A stretch of DNA of 49,840 bases from Candidatus Auribacterota bacterium (GTDB lineage Bacteria; Auribacterota; Tritonobacteria; UBA1439). Position numbers and translations under genes: made by a program. The notes under the pieces are model-generated. The model worked only from the letters and a program-made list of their open reading frames with translations, was not told where the DNA came from and did not search any database. Of this stretch, positions 34,034 through 42,663 are shown one piece after another (positions within the stretch are counted from its first letter, which is position 1; each line of letters starts with the position of its first letter). Location of the stretch: positions 1-49,840 of the forward strand of contig JAPLCW010000159.1 of NCBI GenBank assembly GCA_026392015.1. The letters run 5' to 3'.

Positions 34034-35098
34034 ATGATGACCATCGATGACATCAGAAAAAAAATTGACGCCATAGATAAAAAATTAGTTGAGCTTATGA
34101 ATAGTCGATCATCGCTTGTTCACAAGATCGGCAAGATAAAGAGGAAGGCGAAGAAGGAGATTTATGTCCCGGAGCGCGAGGAAGCCGTATACAGGAAATT
34201 GGAGGAGTTGAGCAAGGGGCCCCTGTCGATCGAGTCACTTCGCGCGATCTACCGCGAGATCATGTCTGCGTCGCTGGCGCTCGAGAAGGAGCTGGCCATT
34301 GCCTACCTCGGTCCGGAAGCAACCTTCAGTCATGTCGCGGCGAGGGAGAAATTCGGAAGCTCGGTGAGGTATAGCCCCGCCCCCACTATTGAGGATGTTT
34401 TCTCTCAGGTCGAACGGGGCGAGGCGGATTACGGGGTGGTCCCGATCGAGAATTCCATTGAAGGGGCGGTGACCTATACGCTCGATATGTTCATCGATTC
34501 GAAATCGAAGATATGCGCCGAGATATACCTCGATATCGCCCATTGCTTGCTCTCAAATTGCGAGCGCGATCTTGTGTCGAAGATATATTCGGTGCCCCAG
34601 GTTTTCGGTCAGTGCCGCTCCTGGATCAGGAGCAACTTCCCGGCGGCGGAGCTCGTGGAGGTGTCGTCCACCGCGAAGGCCGCGGGGCTCGCGGCGCGCG
34701 AGGGCAAAGCTGCGGCAATCGCCAATGAGCTGGCCGCGGAGATCTACGGTGTGAAAGTCCTGGAGCGAAATATTGAAGACAGCGGCAGGAACGAGACGCG
34801 GTTTCTCGTCATCGGAAAGAGCTCCGCGGGGCGGACGGGGAATGATAAAACCTCGCTGCTGGTTTCCGTTGCGGACCGGGTGGGTGCTCTCTACCAGATG
34901 CTCTATCCGTTCAGGAAGAACGGGATCAACCTGACGAAGATCGAGTCCCGCCCCTCAAAGAAAAAGGCGTGGGAGTATTACTTCTTTATCGATTTCGCCG
35001 GACATATCGAGGATAGGAAGGCAGTGAAGGCGCTGAAGGAATTGCGGAAGCAATGTCTCTTCGTGGAGCACCTCGGATCGTATCCGAAGGCGAGGTAA
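34034..35098 (+). CDS. pheA: Bifunctional chorismate mutase/prephenate dehydratase
   Basis: The 354-residue protein has an AroQ chorismate mutase domain (about 1-85: IDAIDKKLVELMNSR, IYREIMSAS). A prephenate dehydratase domain follows (about 86-265: AYLGPEATFSHVAA, GVVPIENSIEGAV and NETRFLVIG with the Thr-Arg-Phe site). The C-terminal ACT domain (about 275-350) has ESRPSKKKAWEYYFFIDF, where phenylalanine binds for feedback control. It turns chorismate into phenylpyruvate. ATG 34034 or 34037 may be used, both close to AGGGGG. It leads a run of aromatic amino acid genes. Confidence 0.93.
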   Translation: MMTIDDIRKKIDAIDKKLVELMNSRSSLVHKIGKIKRKAKKEIYVPEREEAVYRKLEELSKGPLSIESLRAIYREIMSASLALEKELAIAYLGPEATFSHVAAREKFGSSVRYSPAPTIEDVFSQVERGEADYGVVPIENSIEGAVTYTLDMFIDSKSKICAEIYLDIAHCLLSNCERDLVSKIYSVPQVFGQCRSWIRSNFPAAELVEVSSTAKAAGLAAREGKAAAIANELAAEIYGVKVLERNIEDSGRNETRFLVIGKSSAGRTGNDKTSLLVSVADRVGALYQMLYPFRKNGINLTKIESRPSKKKAWEYYFFIDFAGHIEDRKAVKALKELRKQCLFVEHLGSYPKAR

Positions 35099-35103
35099 AG
35101 AAC

Positions 35104-35188
35104 TGCAGAATACAGAATTCAGGAGTCAGAATTCAGGAGACATGAAGGCTCTATCGGTCTCGTATTTATTCTGTATTCTGGATTCTAG
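35104..35188. repeat. Palindrome of CAGAATTCAGGAG words, copy 2
   Basis: CAGAATACAGAATTCAGGAG pairs with the complement of ATTCTGTATTCTGGATTCT. Related to 28558-28704. Confidence 0.7.
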
Positions 35189-35204
35189 TGAAGAAGGTGT
35201 ATAG

Positions 35205-36221
35205 ATGATTATTGTTCTCAAGCCCGGGGCGAGTCAGGAACAACTCGACCATATCGTGTCGAAGGTGCACGAGCTTGGCCTGAAGACGATGATCTCGCAG
35301 GGCGTTGAGCGGACGATCATCGGCGTCATCGGCGAAGAAGATATTCTGCGCATCACTCCCCTGGAGGTTTTTCCCGGCGTCGAGAAAGTGCTGCCCGTCC
35401 TCAAACCGTACAAGCTTGTCAGCAGAGAGTTCAAACCGGAATCAACCGTCGTCGCCGTGAAAGGGGTTCGGATCGGATCACGGTCGATCCAGATTGCCGC
35501 AGGGCCGTGCGCGGTCGAGAACAGGGAGATGCTGTTTGCCACGGCGAAGGCTGTCAAGGCGGCCGGCGCCGGCATGATCCGGGGCGGGGCGTTCAAGCCG
35601 CGCACATCCCCTTACACTTTTCAGGGACTGGGGGAAGAGGGGCTCAAGTATCTTCGTGAGGTGAGCGACGCCACGGGTATGCCGGCGGTAACCGAATGTA
35701 TGGACCCGCGGGATGTGGCCCTCGTGGAGAGTTACGCCGATATCATCCAGGTGGGTGCGCGGAATATGCAAAATATTACGCTTCTGCGAGAGTTGGGCCA
35801 GGTGAAGAAGCCGATTCTCCTCAAGCGGGGGATGATGTCCACAGTGAAGGAACTGCTCATGTCGGCGGAGTACATTCTCTCGAATGGGAATTTTAATGTC
35901 ATCCTTTGCGAGCGCGGTATCCGAACGTTTGAGGACGCCACGCGGAATACCCTGGACCTCAGCATGGTGCCGCTCGTCAAACGCCTGAGTCACCTGCCGG
36001 TATTTGTCGATCCGAGCCATGGCACCGGGGTGAGGGAGCTTATCGAGCCGATGTCGATCGCCGCGATCGCCGCGGGAGCCGACGGACTCATCATAGAGGT
36101 CCACATAAATCCGGAGGCAGCGCTCTCGGACGGCGCGCAATCGCTCACGCCGGATGAGTTTGCCCGGCTGATGAAAGGATTGGCACCTGTGGCAAAAGCG
36201 GTGGGACGAGAACTACAGTAG
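35205..36221 (+). CDS. aroF: 3-deoxy-7-phosphoheptulonate (DAHP) synthase, type I-beta
   Basis: The 338-residue protein has an N-terminal ferredoxin-like regulatory domain (1-70, [18 protein letters not shown]) and a catalytic barrel. The barrel shows [33 protein letters not shown] and DPSHGTG, the pattern of the Thermotoga-type DAHP synthase. It joins PEP and erythrose-4-phosphate, the normal entry to the shikimate pathway. The head domain binds aromatic amino acids in homologues. Finding it next to AroA' and AroB' is surprising. The stop TAG begins the next palindrome. Confidence 0.92.
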   Translation: MIIVLKPGASQEQLDHIVSKVHELGLKTMISQGVERTIIGVIGEEDILRITPLEVFPGVEKVLPVLKPYKLVSREFKPESTVVAVKGVRIGSRSIQIAAGPCAVENREMLFATAKAVKAAGAGMIRGGAFKPRTSPYTFQGLGEEGLKYLREVSDATGMPAVTECMDPRDVALVESYADIIQVGARNMQNITLLRELGQVKKPILLKRGMMSTVKELLMSAEYILSNGNFNVILCERGIRTFEDATRNTLDLSMVPLVKRLSHLPVFVDPSHGTGVRELIEPMSIAAIAAGADGLIIEVHINPEAALSDGAQSLTPDEFARLMKGLAPVAKAVGRELQ

Positions 36222-36366
36222 CTAGTAGTTAGTAGCTGGTAGTGAGGGAAGCCGGAAGATGTATTCGCTGGTAACTGGTAGCTAGTAGCTAGGGAAGAAA
36301 ACCTTTTAATACATCATCCCCTAGCTACTAACTACTAACTACTAACTACTAACTACTGGCTACTTG
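36219..36366. repeat. TAGTAG/CTACTA palindrome, copy 4
   Basis: Left arms AGCTAGTAGTTAGTAGCTGG and GGTAGCTAGTAGCTAGGG; right arm CCCTAGCTACTAACTACTAA continued by more CTAACTACTAA words. It begins at the aroF stop codon and is the longest copy. Confidence 0.85.
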
Positions 36367-36439
36367 ATTATATTGATCTACACGTTACTATGTATCTGAT
36401 GAAACAAGGCTGGCGCATAACTTTCATATGGAGGAAAAC

Positions 36440-37234
36440 ATGATAGGCAAGGCGATACGGCTGGAACGCATCATCAACAGAGTGAGCAAGAGGACAGTTA
36501 TCATTCCGATGGACCATGGCATGACAATGGGGCCGATACCCGGCCTTTGCGATATCAAAACAACTATCAATAAGATCGTCGAGGGGGGTGCCAACGCCAT
36601 CCTTCTGCACAAGGGCGTGGTTGAAGCGGGGCACAGGGGAGGAGGGAAGGATGTGGGGCTGATTGTGCATCTCTCCGCCTCTACGTCGTTGAGCCCCTAT
36701 CCGAATACCAAGGTGCTCGTATGTACTGTTGAGGAAGCGATCCGCCTTGGCGGTGATGCGGTGAGCATACATATAAATCTCGGCGACTGCATGGATACGG
36801 CGATGATACGCGATGCGGGAGAGGTTTCCAAGGCATGCCGCGAGTGGGGTATACCGCTCGTTGCCATGATGTACACGCGCGGGGAGAAGATCAAGAATCA
36901 GTTTGACGTGAAATATGTGAAGCACGCCGCCCGCGTCGGCGCGGAGCTCGGGGCGGACATCGTGAAGGTAAACTACACGGGGAGTCCCGAGACGTTCAGG
37001 GAAGTTGTCGATGGATGCCCAGTACCCGTTGTTATCGCGGGAGGGGAGAAGGTCGAGACGGACGAAGACCTGCTCAAGATGGTCGAAGGAGCTCTGTGTG
37101 CCGGAGCGGCGGGCGTGTCAATAGGGAGGAACGCTTTCCAGCATAAAGATCCGATCAGGGTTGTGCAGGCGATCTGCAAGATGACGCACGGAAATATGCC
37201 GATGGGAAAAGCACTGGAATACCTTAAGAAGTAG
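36440..37234 (+). CDS. aroA': 2-amino-3,7-dideoxy-D-threo-hept-6-ulosonate synthase (ADH synthase, AroA')
   Basis: GGAGG sits nine bases before the ATG at 36440; the ATG at 36428 would overlap it. The 264-residue class I aldolase has [17 protein letters not shown], a D-x-x-KVNYTG segment with the Schiff-base lysine, and VVIAGGEK and [13 protein letters not shown] for phosphate binding. In methanogens ADH synthase condenses 6-deoxy-5-ketofructose-1-phosphate with aspartate semialdehyde to make ADH, the substrate of AroB'. Related aldolases serve other pathways (LsrF, fructose-bisphosphate aldolase), but the adjoining aroB' makes this identity strong. Confidence 0.85.
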   Translation: MIGKAIRLERIINRVSKRTVIIPMDHGMTMGPIPGLCDIKTTINKIVEGGANAILLHKGVVEAGHRGGGKDVGLIVHLSASTSLSPYPNTKVLVCTVEEAIRLGGDAVSIHINLGDCMDTAMIRDAGEVSKACREWGIPLVAMMYTRGEKIKNQFDVKYVKHAARVGAELGADIVKVNYTGSPETFREVVDGCPVPVVIAGGEKVETDEDLLKMVEGALCAGAAGVSIGRNAFQHKDPIRVVQAICKMTHGNMPMGKALEYLKK

Positions 37235-37350
37235 CTAGTAGTTAGTAGCTAGTAGCTAGGGGAAAGGATAAATTAGACTAGGGAAGTAGCTCGTAGCGAG
37301 TGGCCAGTAGCTGGGCGGAAGCTTTGTTCATCTCCCTAACTACTAACTAC
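37232..37350. repeat. TAGTAG/CTACTA palindrome, copy 5
   Basis: It begins at the aroA' stop. The left arm is TAGCTAGTAGTTAGTAGCTA and the right arm CCCTAACTACTAACTACTAA. A small GTAGCTCGTAGCGAG / GGCCAGTAGCTGG pair lies in the loop. Confidence 0.8.
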
Positions 37351-37367
37351 TAATTAAATGGGGTTTT

Positions 37368-38360
37368 ATGAAAAAAATTTGGATCAAAGTAATCCCCTGG
37401 AACAAATCCGTAATCACGGTCGCCTTGGAGAGTGGAGCGGACGCGGTGGTGGTGGAGAAGGGGAAGCCTGCGGAGGTCAGAAAGCTCGGACGCCTCACGA
37501 CGGTAGCGCCGGACGGCGATATCAAACTCGGCGAGGATGTTGTCGAGATCGAGATCAAGAGCAAGGCCGACGAAGAGGAGGCGCTTCGTCTGAGTAAAAC
37601 CAAAACCGTTGTGGTGAAATGTCGCGATTGGAAGATTATTCCGCTTGAGAATCTCATCGCGCAGACAAAAGGGTTATTCGCCGAGGTGAGAGACGCGGCA
37701 GAAGCGCAGACCGCCGTGCAGATTCTGGAACGGGGCGTCGAGGGAATTGTTCTTCATTCGGATGATATCAACGAGATCAAGCGCACGATAAAACTGGTGA
37801 AGCAGGAATCGACGCGCCTGCAACTATGCGCGGCGAGGGTCACCCGGGTAAAGCAGCTCGGGATGGGTGACCGGGTATGTGTTGATACCTGCGCGAGCAT
37901 GGGAATGGGGGAGGGGATGCTGGTGGGAAATTCCAGCGCCGCGATGTTCCTTGTCCACGCGGAGAGTATTGAGAACCCATACGTCGCACCGCGCCCCTTC
38001 AGGGTAAACGCCGGCGGTGTGCACGCGTACACACTGTTGCCGGAGGGAAAGACGAAATACCTCTCTGAACTAAAAACGGGAGACGACGTGCTGACTGTCC
38101 GGTATGACGGCGCGACGCAGCCAGGCATCGTGGGCCGGGCAAAAATCGAGAAGCGCCCCATGCTTCTGATCGAGGCGGAGGCAAAGGGCAAGCCGATCTC
38201 GCTCATCCTCCAGAATGCGGAAACCATACGTTTGGTGAAACCTGACGGAAAGCCGATTTCGGTGGTGGAGCTGGAACCGGGCAGCGAAGTGCTTTCGTAC
38301 CTTGAGGATGCGGGGCGGCACTTCGGGGTTAAGGTTGAGGAGACGATAACGGAAAAGTAG
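37368..38360 (+). CDS. aroB': 3-dehydroquinate synthase II (AroB')
   Basis: The 330-residue protein has WIKVIPWNKSVITVALESGA at the start, DTCASMGMGEGMLVGNSS, RPFRVNAGGVHAY and YLSELKTGD, diagnostic of archaeal-type DHQ synthase II. It oxidatively deaminates and cyclises ADH to 3-dehydroquinate with NAD+, bypassing DAHP. Homologues also act in bacterial 3-amino-4-hydroxybenzoate synthesis. It follows aroA' after a palindrome of about 120 bp. The stop TAG again begins a repeat. Confidence 0.92.
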   Translation: MKKIWIKVIPWNKSVITVALESGADAVVVEKGKPAEVRKLGRLTTVAPDGDIKLGEDVVEIEIKSKADEEEALRLSKTKTVVVKCRDWKIIPLENLIAQTKGLFAEVRDAAEAQTAVQILERGVEGIVLHSDDINEIKRTIKLVKQESTRLQLCAARVTRVKQLGMGDRVCVDTCASMGMGEGMLVGNSSAAMFLVHAESIENPYVAPRPFRVNAGGVHAYTLLPEGKTKYLSELKTGDDVLTVRYDGATQPGIVGRAKIEKRPMLLIEAEAKGKPISLILQNAETIRLVKPDGKPISVVELEPGSEVLSYLEDAGRHFGVKVEETITEK

Positions 38361-38430
38361 TTAGGGATTAGTAGCTAGGGATTAGGGGTAGCGTTTCCCC
38401 TAGCCCCTAACTACTAACCCCTAATTACTG
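38358..38430. repeat. TAG-rich palindrome, copy 6
   Basis: TAGTTAGGGATTAGTAGCTA and the complementary CCCTAGCCCCTAACTACTAA. It starts at the aroB' stop and ends about 30 bp before tyrA. Confidence 0.8.
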
Positions 38431-38463
38431 GATTGCGTGAGCGCTGATAATGAGAGATCGCGG

Positions 38464-39348
38464 ATGAAAATGCACTCTATTGACAAGCTCTGTATAATCG
38501 GCCTCGGTCTCATCGGCGGATCGATCGGTCTCGCTGCGCGTGAGAGACGAATTGCCCGGAAGGTCTACGGCCTCGTGCGGCGGCAATCATCCATTGAGGA
38601 GGCGCGCAGGGGGAAAGTGGTAGAAGTCGCGACCATGGATCCTGAGGAGGCGGTGCAGGATTCAGATCTCGTCATTATCGCGACACCGATCAGCTCGATG
38701 GAACGGATTGCGACATCGATTAAACCCTATCTGACGTGTGGAACTATTGTGAGCGATGTCGCAAGCAGCAAAAAACAAGTTGTTCGGAAGCTCGAGAAGA
38801 TTTTTCATCCTGGGATTCGGTTCGTCGGCGCTCACCCGATTGCCGGTTCGGAACGACAGGGGATGCAAGCGGCGCGGGCGGCCCTCTTCGAAGGCGCCCC
38901 CTGCATTCTTACCCCGACCCACGGAACAGACAAAGACGCGCAGAAAAAGATCGTCAAGTTCTGGACAGCCCTCGGCTGCCGAGTGAGCATCCGTAGCCCC
39001 CGCGAGCACGACCGCATCGTAGCAGCGATAAGCCACCTACCGCACTTTCTCTCCGCCTCGCTTGTCAACGCCGCCGTCAAGGCGCTGAAGGGAGAAAAAA
39101 TGGTTCTCGACTACGCGGGGAGCGGCTTCAGGGATACCACACGCGTCGCGGCGAGCGACGCGGAGATGTGGGTGGATATCGGCATGGACAACGCCGATGA
39201 AATCCTCCACGCCATAGGAGTACTTGAGGAGCAGCTTGCCGTTCTTGAGAAAGCCTTGAAACGCGGCAACCGCCCTGCCGTTCGTTCCCTTCTTTCGCGT
39301 GCCCGCACCATCCGACGTAAGTTTAATTCGACTCCCGCGGACGGCTGA
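38464..39348 (+). CDS. tyrA: Prephenate dehydrogenase
   Basis: Taken from ATG 38464 (GTG 38437 is possible), the 294-residue protein has IIGLGLIGGSIGLAAR for NAD(P)+, DLVIIATPIS, VSDVASSK, FVGAHPIAGSERQG with the catalytic histidine, and HDRIVAAISHLPHFLSASL. It oxidises prephenate to 4-hydroxyphenylpyruvate for tyrosine. There is no ACT domain. It ends the aromatic cluster; aroA (EPSP synthase), often next, is absent. Confidence 0.9.
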   Translation: MKMHSIDKLCIIGLGLIGGSIGLAARERRIARKVYGLVRRQSSIEEARRGKVVEVATMDPEEAVQDSDLVIIATPISSMERIATSIKPYLTCGTIVSDVASSKKQVVRKLEKIFHPGIRFVGAHPIAGSERQGMQAARAALFEGAPCILTPTHGTDKDAQKKIVKFWTALGCRVSIRSPREHDRIVAAISHLPHFLSASLVNAAVKALKGEKMVLDYAGSGFRDTTRVAASDAEMWVDIGMDNADEILHAIGVLEEQLAVLEKALKRGNRPAVRSLLSRARTIRRKFNSTPADG

Positions 39349-39598
39349 AGCCGCATCTAAACACAAACGTGTGCGGCGCCAGTTGGTCCTGAAGAATATA
39401 CCAAAGGAATATTGACGATATTCATAATTGAGGTATATATGTAATTGAGACACTACGCGTTTGCCTAGGCACAACCTAAATACTAAGTTCATCTCATAGG
39501 AATTTGAATTTTATTTCTGGATTAAGCTATTGGCAATCAAGAGGTTAAATGCAAGAGGGTGGAAGCTATAATTAGGCCTTCATGGGCTCCAAGCCCAA

Positions 39599-39763
39599 GC
39601 TTGTAGCCGAGGCTTTAGCCTCGGCGCGGCGCAGGGTCAATGGAATGGAACTATTAAGGGCTTGTAGCCGAGACTTAAGTCTCGGCTACTTTCTGAGAAG
39701 CACCCCCCACCCTAACTCTTCCTTCGGCTTCGCTCAGGACAGGCTCCCCTCAAGGGGGGAGGG
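39599..39763. repeat. TAGCCGAGG hairpins and inverted 60-bp element
   Basis: Two similar hairpins, GTAGCCGAGGCTTTAGCCTC (39603-39625) and GTAGCCGAGACTTAAGTCTC (39664-39687), are followed at 39702-39761 by the inverted partner of 4252-4310. From 39349 to 39598 I see AT-rich sequence without a gene. Confidence 0.75.
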
Positions 39764-39872
39764 GCTAGATAATAACTTGAAGCCTTCGCTCTAACGCAAG
39801 ATGGGTGAGTTTTTAAGCAGCAGGCGCAGATCGTTTCCATACCATTGGTGGAAGAATCAGGAGGGAGCGGTA

Positions 39873-40696
39873 GTGATTTCTTTTGCGCGTCTTCGTCGCA
39901 AGGGGATAATCATCCCGGCGGTAAAGTCCGGCGAGGCATTCCTTGACCTGTCTCGCCTGGTGACGGATATCTCATCGGAGGTCATCGCCGGGGGATTGCT
40001 CGATGATTTGAATCTGGCGGGCTTAGCCTTCGTCGATGGCGATTTCACATTCGAGGCACCGATTGCAGATGTCAGGCAGATTGCCGCCACGGGTTTCAAC
40101 TATAAGCAACACATAGCCGAGATGAAAGTGCCGACACCGACGGAGCCTGATGTTTTTTAAAATCTCATGCCTCCTTGACGGGGCCGTTCGATCCGATCCG
40201 GCGGGGCCCCAACCCCGGGGTGAAGCTTGATTGGGAAACAGAACTCGGGGTGGTGATCGGCCGGCGGGCGGAGGATATCTCCAGGGAGGAGGCCAGCGCC
40301 TGTATTTCCGGGTATGTGTGCGTAAACGACATCTCGGACCGCGCGACCCAGATTGATGCCGGTGGTCCGCGTCATAGGGTACGCGCCAAATCGCGGAGCA
40401 CCTACTGCCCGGTGGGGCCGTATCTAGTCCGCGGGATTGACCCGGGACAGATCGATGTATGGACGAAGGTTAACGGTACCATCGAGCAACAGGGCAACAC
40501 CCGCGACATGCTTTTCGACGTATACGAGCTCGTGGCGTACATATCTCACTACGTGCCATTATCGCCAGGGGATATAGTGGCCACGGGCACGCCGTCCGGG
40601 GTGGGGATGGGGAAGAACCGCTTCCTTAAACCGGGCGATATCCTGGAATGCGGGATCACGCATCTGGGCAGCCAGAGGCATGAGATTGTCGATTAG
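39873..40696 (+). pseudogene. Fumarylacetoacetate hydrolase family gene, frameshifted
   Basis: The GTG at 39873 follows AGGAGGGAG. The N-terminal part reads in frame to GFNYKQHIAEM and DVF, then meets TAA at 40157. Homology resumes in the -1 frame with LTGPFDPIRRG, WETELGVVIG, GYVCVNDISDRA and ATGTPSGVGMG, the metal and substrate motifs of FAH-type enzymes. The break is at a run of six T followed by four A; one more T would restore about 270 residues. Possible causes are sequencing error, real mutation, or slippage on the homopolymer. FAH enzymes hydrolyse acylpyruvates or related C-C bonds. Confidence 0.75.
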
Positions 40697-40744
40697 CGTT
40701 GCGGTACGATAGAAAATCAGGGTGTGCAGACAGCAGGGACAATG

Positions 40745-40922
40745 ATTAGCGGCGTGTTGCTCAAATAGCATAAAATAGAAAATTGTCATTGCGAGGAGTC
40801 CCGTTTATCGGGACGATGTGGCAATCCTAATCAAAATGCCATAAAAAACGAGATTGCTTCTCCCACCCTTCGGGTGGGATCGCAAGGACACGGTGATCAC
40901 GATTTGGGCAACACGCCGTTAG
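40745..40922. repeat. Nested palindrome: GGCGTGTTGC shell around TCATTGCGAGG core
   Basis: The outer arms ATTAGCGGCGTGTTGCTCAA (40745) and the complement at 40902-40922 match at about 19 of 22 positions. They enclose GTCATTGCGAGGAGTCC...ATCGCAAGGAC at 40785-40890. Confidence 0.8.
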
Positions 40923-40954
40923 GAACTGACATAAGTAATTGAGAAAGGCGGAAA

Positions 40955-41596
40955 ATGTCATCACGGGACACTGAATTTGACAGACAACTGGAAAACCTGC
41001 TCCGGAAGGGCTATCCAAAGCTCGCGCGAATATCGCAAAAACAATTCATCAGGAAGATCGAACCTCTGCGCAAGGGCTTCGGAAAGCTTGCCGTTGCCGG
41101 CGATAGAACTAAAAGGGGAAGAATCCCATTTGTCATTGTCGTCAAATCTGACCTGGTGAGTCCAGAGTCCGCTATGCCGTTGGTGGAGGTTAAGGGAAAT
41201 GCGGGGTCGGTGAATATGCACCCTGTCGAAGCAAGCAGCTTCAAAACTATTCCGGATGTCGATATCCCGAGTGGCACGGTCTATCTATTGTTAGATGTCG
41301 ATACAGGCAAGAAAACGCTCAATCTGACGCCGGCACGCGCATTGAAGACCATCTTGAGACAGAAGCGCTCTCCACTGATCATTGATGAGGGCGTCGCTCT
41401 GGCCATCCAATTCCCCGAAGTGCTGCACGACAAGAAAAGCTTCAACTGCTACTCGATTCCTGGCTCTCGTCGTGATGATCAGAGGGTGCCGGCAATGTGG
41501 ATAAGCTGCGGGAAACCCAGACTGGGCTGGTGCGGGGATAACAATCCGCATACGTGGCTGTGCTCAGCCTCATGCGGCGGAAGAGCGGGTGTATGA
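40955..41596 (+). CDS. DUF5701-like hypothetical protein
   Basis: The 213-residue protein follows GAAAGGCGG. It has YLLLDVDTGKKTLNLTPARA, SPLIIDEGVALAIQFPEVL and, near the end, RVPAMWISCGKP, LGWCGDNNPHTWL and SASCGGR. I recognise this as the DUF5701 pattern, known mainly from actinobacteria, with no established function. The conserved Cys and His near the end could bind a metal, which is a guess. It stands alone between repeat elements, which suggests a mobile or recently acquired gene. The stretch to 41710 holds no gene. Confidence 0.65.
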   Translation: MSSRDTEFDRQLENLLRKGYPKLARISQKQFIRKIEPLRKGFGKLAVAGDRTKRGRIPFVIVVKSDLVSPESAMPLVEVKGNAGSVNMHPVEASSFKTIPDVDIPSGTVYLLLDVDTGKKTLNLTPARALKTILRQKRSPLIIDEGVALAIQFPEVLHDKKSFNCYSIPGSRRDDQRVPAMWISCGKPRLGWCGDNNPHTWLCSASCGGRAGV

Positions 41597-41710
41597 ATAT
41601 GCTCAAGACCCGGTCGCAACTATTGACTATAATATTGCAGAGAACAAGCGGCTCACGCTGACCTATGAAGTAGCCTATGTTGCATGAGAGTACACTGATA
41701 ATTGAAAAGA

Positions 41711-41895
41711 GGCTCTCTTTCGTTTTGTGTGGGTGATTCAAGTTACCCCTCCCCCCTCCGAAGGGGGGAGGCTAGGAGGGGGATGACTACGGTTACAGGT
41801 TTAAGGTGTAAGATTGAAAATTCACTTACATTAAACTTTACACTTTCTCAGGGGGAGGGGATGATATTTCTACCCACACAAAACGAAAGAGAACC
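41711..41895. repeat. Triple-nested palindromic element, copy B (inverted)
   Basis: Reverse-complement partner of 9545-9776. Arms GGCTCTCTTTCGTTTTGTGT and ACACAAAACGAAAGAGAACC enclose CCTCCCCCCTCCGAAGGGG. The core runs from GACTACGGTTACAGG to TTAAACTTTACACTTT (41787-41847). The right side has lost about 45 bp relative to copy A. It ends about 20 bp before the next start codon, so it forms that gene's leader. Confidence 0.85.
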
Positions 41896-41916
41896 TGAAA
41901 AGAAAAAGGAGGTCGC

Positions 41917-42318
41917 ATGGAAACAAAAGAGGCGAGGGAGATTATCAAGGGCGCGGGTTACGGGATTATGGCTACTGACGTTGACGGGCAGCCTCGGGTT
42001 CGTCCGATGGCGTTCGTGGTCACCGATGATTTCAGGCTGCTGAGTTCCACTTTCAGACAGAGCGGCAAGGCGAAAGAGCTTGCCAAAAATCCGCGCGTGG
42101 AAATCTGTTTTGTAGACGGCCGTAAATACCAGCTCCGGGTTGAAGGACGAGCGGACATCTCGGGCGGGCCGGAGAAGAAGCGCGAGCTCCTCGCTCTAAA
42201 TCCATATATAAAGAAACATTTCAAGGACGAGAACAACCCCGAGTTCGTTCTCATCGAAATCGTCCCGACCCGCGTGCGCTGGATGCCTCCCGGCTTCGGC
42301 GAATACCGTCCAGTGTAA
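41917..42318 (+). CDS. Pyridoxamine 5'-phosphate oxidase-related FMN-binding protein
   Basis: AAAGGAGGT precedes the ATG. The 133-residue split-barrel protein has YGIMATDVDGQPRVRPMAFV, STFRQSGKAKELAKNPRVEI, YQLRVEGRA and a C-terminal VRWMPPGFGEY. This matches small PNPOx-like flavoproteins that bind FMN, F420 or heme and reduce unknown substrates. The transcript leader is part of a repeat element, so its expression may depend on an upstream insertion. Confidence 0.85.
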   Translation: METKEAREIIKGAGYGIMATDVDGQPRVRPMAFVVTDDFRLLSSTFRQSGKAKELAKNPRVEICFVDGRKYQLRVEGRADISGGPEKKRELLALNPYIKKHFKDENNPEFVLIEIVPTRVRWMPPGFGEYRPV

Positions 42319-42327
42319 TTGAAGTAA

Positions 42328-42440
42328 CGGGTCGCTTATGGGTGGTAACCTTCCACTTGTCATCCCCGCACTTCGACTGCGCTCAGTGTAAACTCGATCG
42401 GGGAGCTAGCGTAAAACCTGGACTCCTGCTTTCTTAGGAG
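42328..42440. repeat. Nested palindrome (GGGTCGCTTATGGG shell), partial copy C
   Basis: The left arm and the inner CACTTCGACTGCGCTCAGTG segment match the elements at 18076 and 43322, but the right outer arm is missing. Confidence 0.7.
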
Positions 42441-42463
42441 TGACATGCTCGCTCCTGTAACTG

Positions 42464-42623
42464 AGAAGGTGTGAAAAAATAGTGATTTTGTCATTGCGAG
42501 ACCCCAAGGGGCGTGGCAATCTCTTTGTAACTACTTGTAAATACTTGTATCTACTTGTAACAGATTGCTTCGCTGCGCTCGCAATGACAGATTAGACCTG
42601 TTTTTAATTTTTTACACCTTCTG
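42464..42623. repeat. Nested palindrome: AGAAGGTGTGAAAAAAT shell around TCATTGCGAG core
   Basis: AGAAGGTGTGAAAAAAT and its complement ATTTTTTACACCTTCT enclose the TCATTGCGAGACCCC...CGCAATGACA palindrome (42490-42589). That core also holds three direct ACTTGTAA/ATCTACTTGTAA words. Confidence 0.8.
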
Positions 42624-42663
42624 ACCAATTAATTTTCCATGTCTATTTCTGTGATATAGAGTT

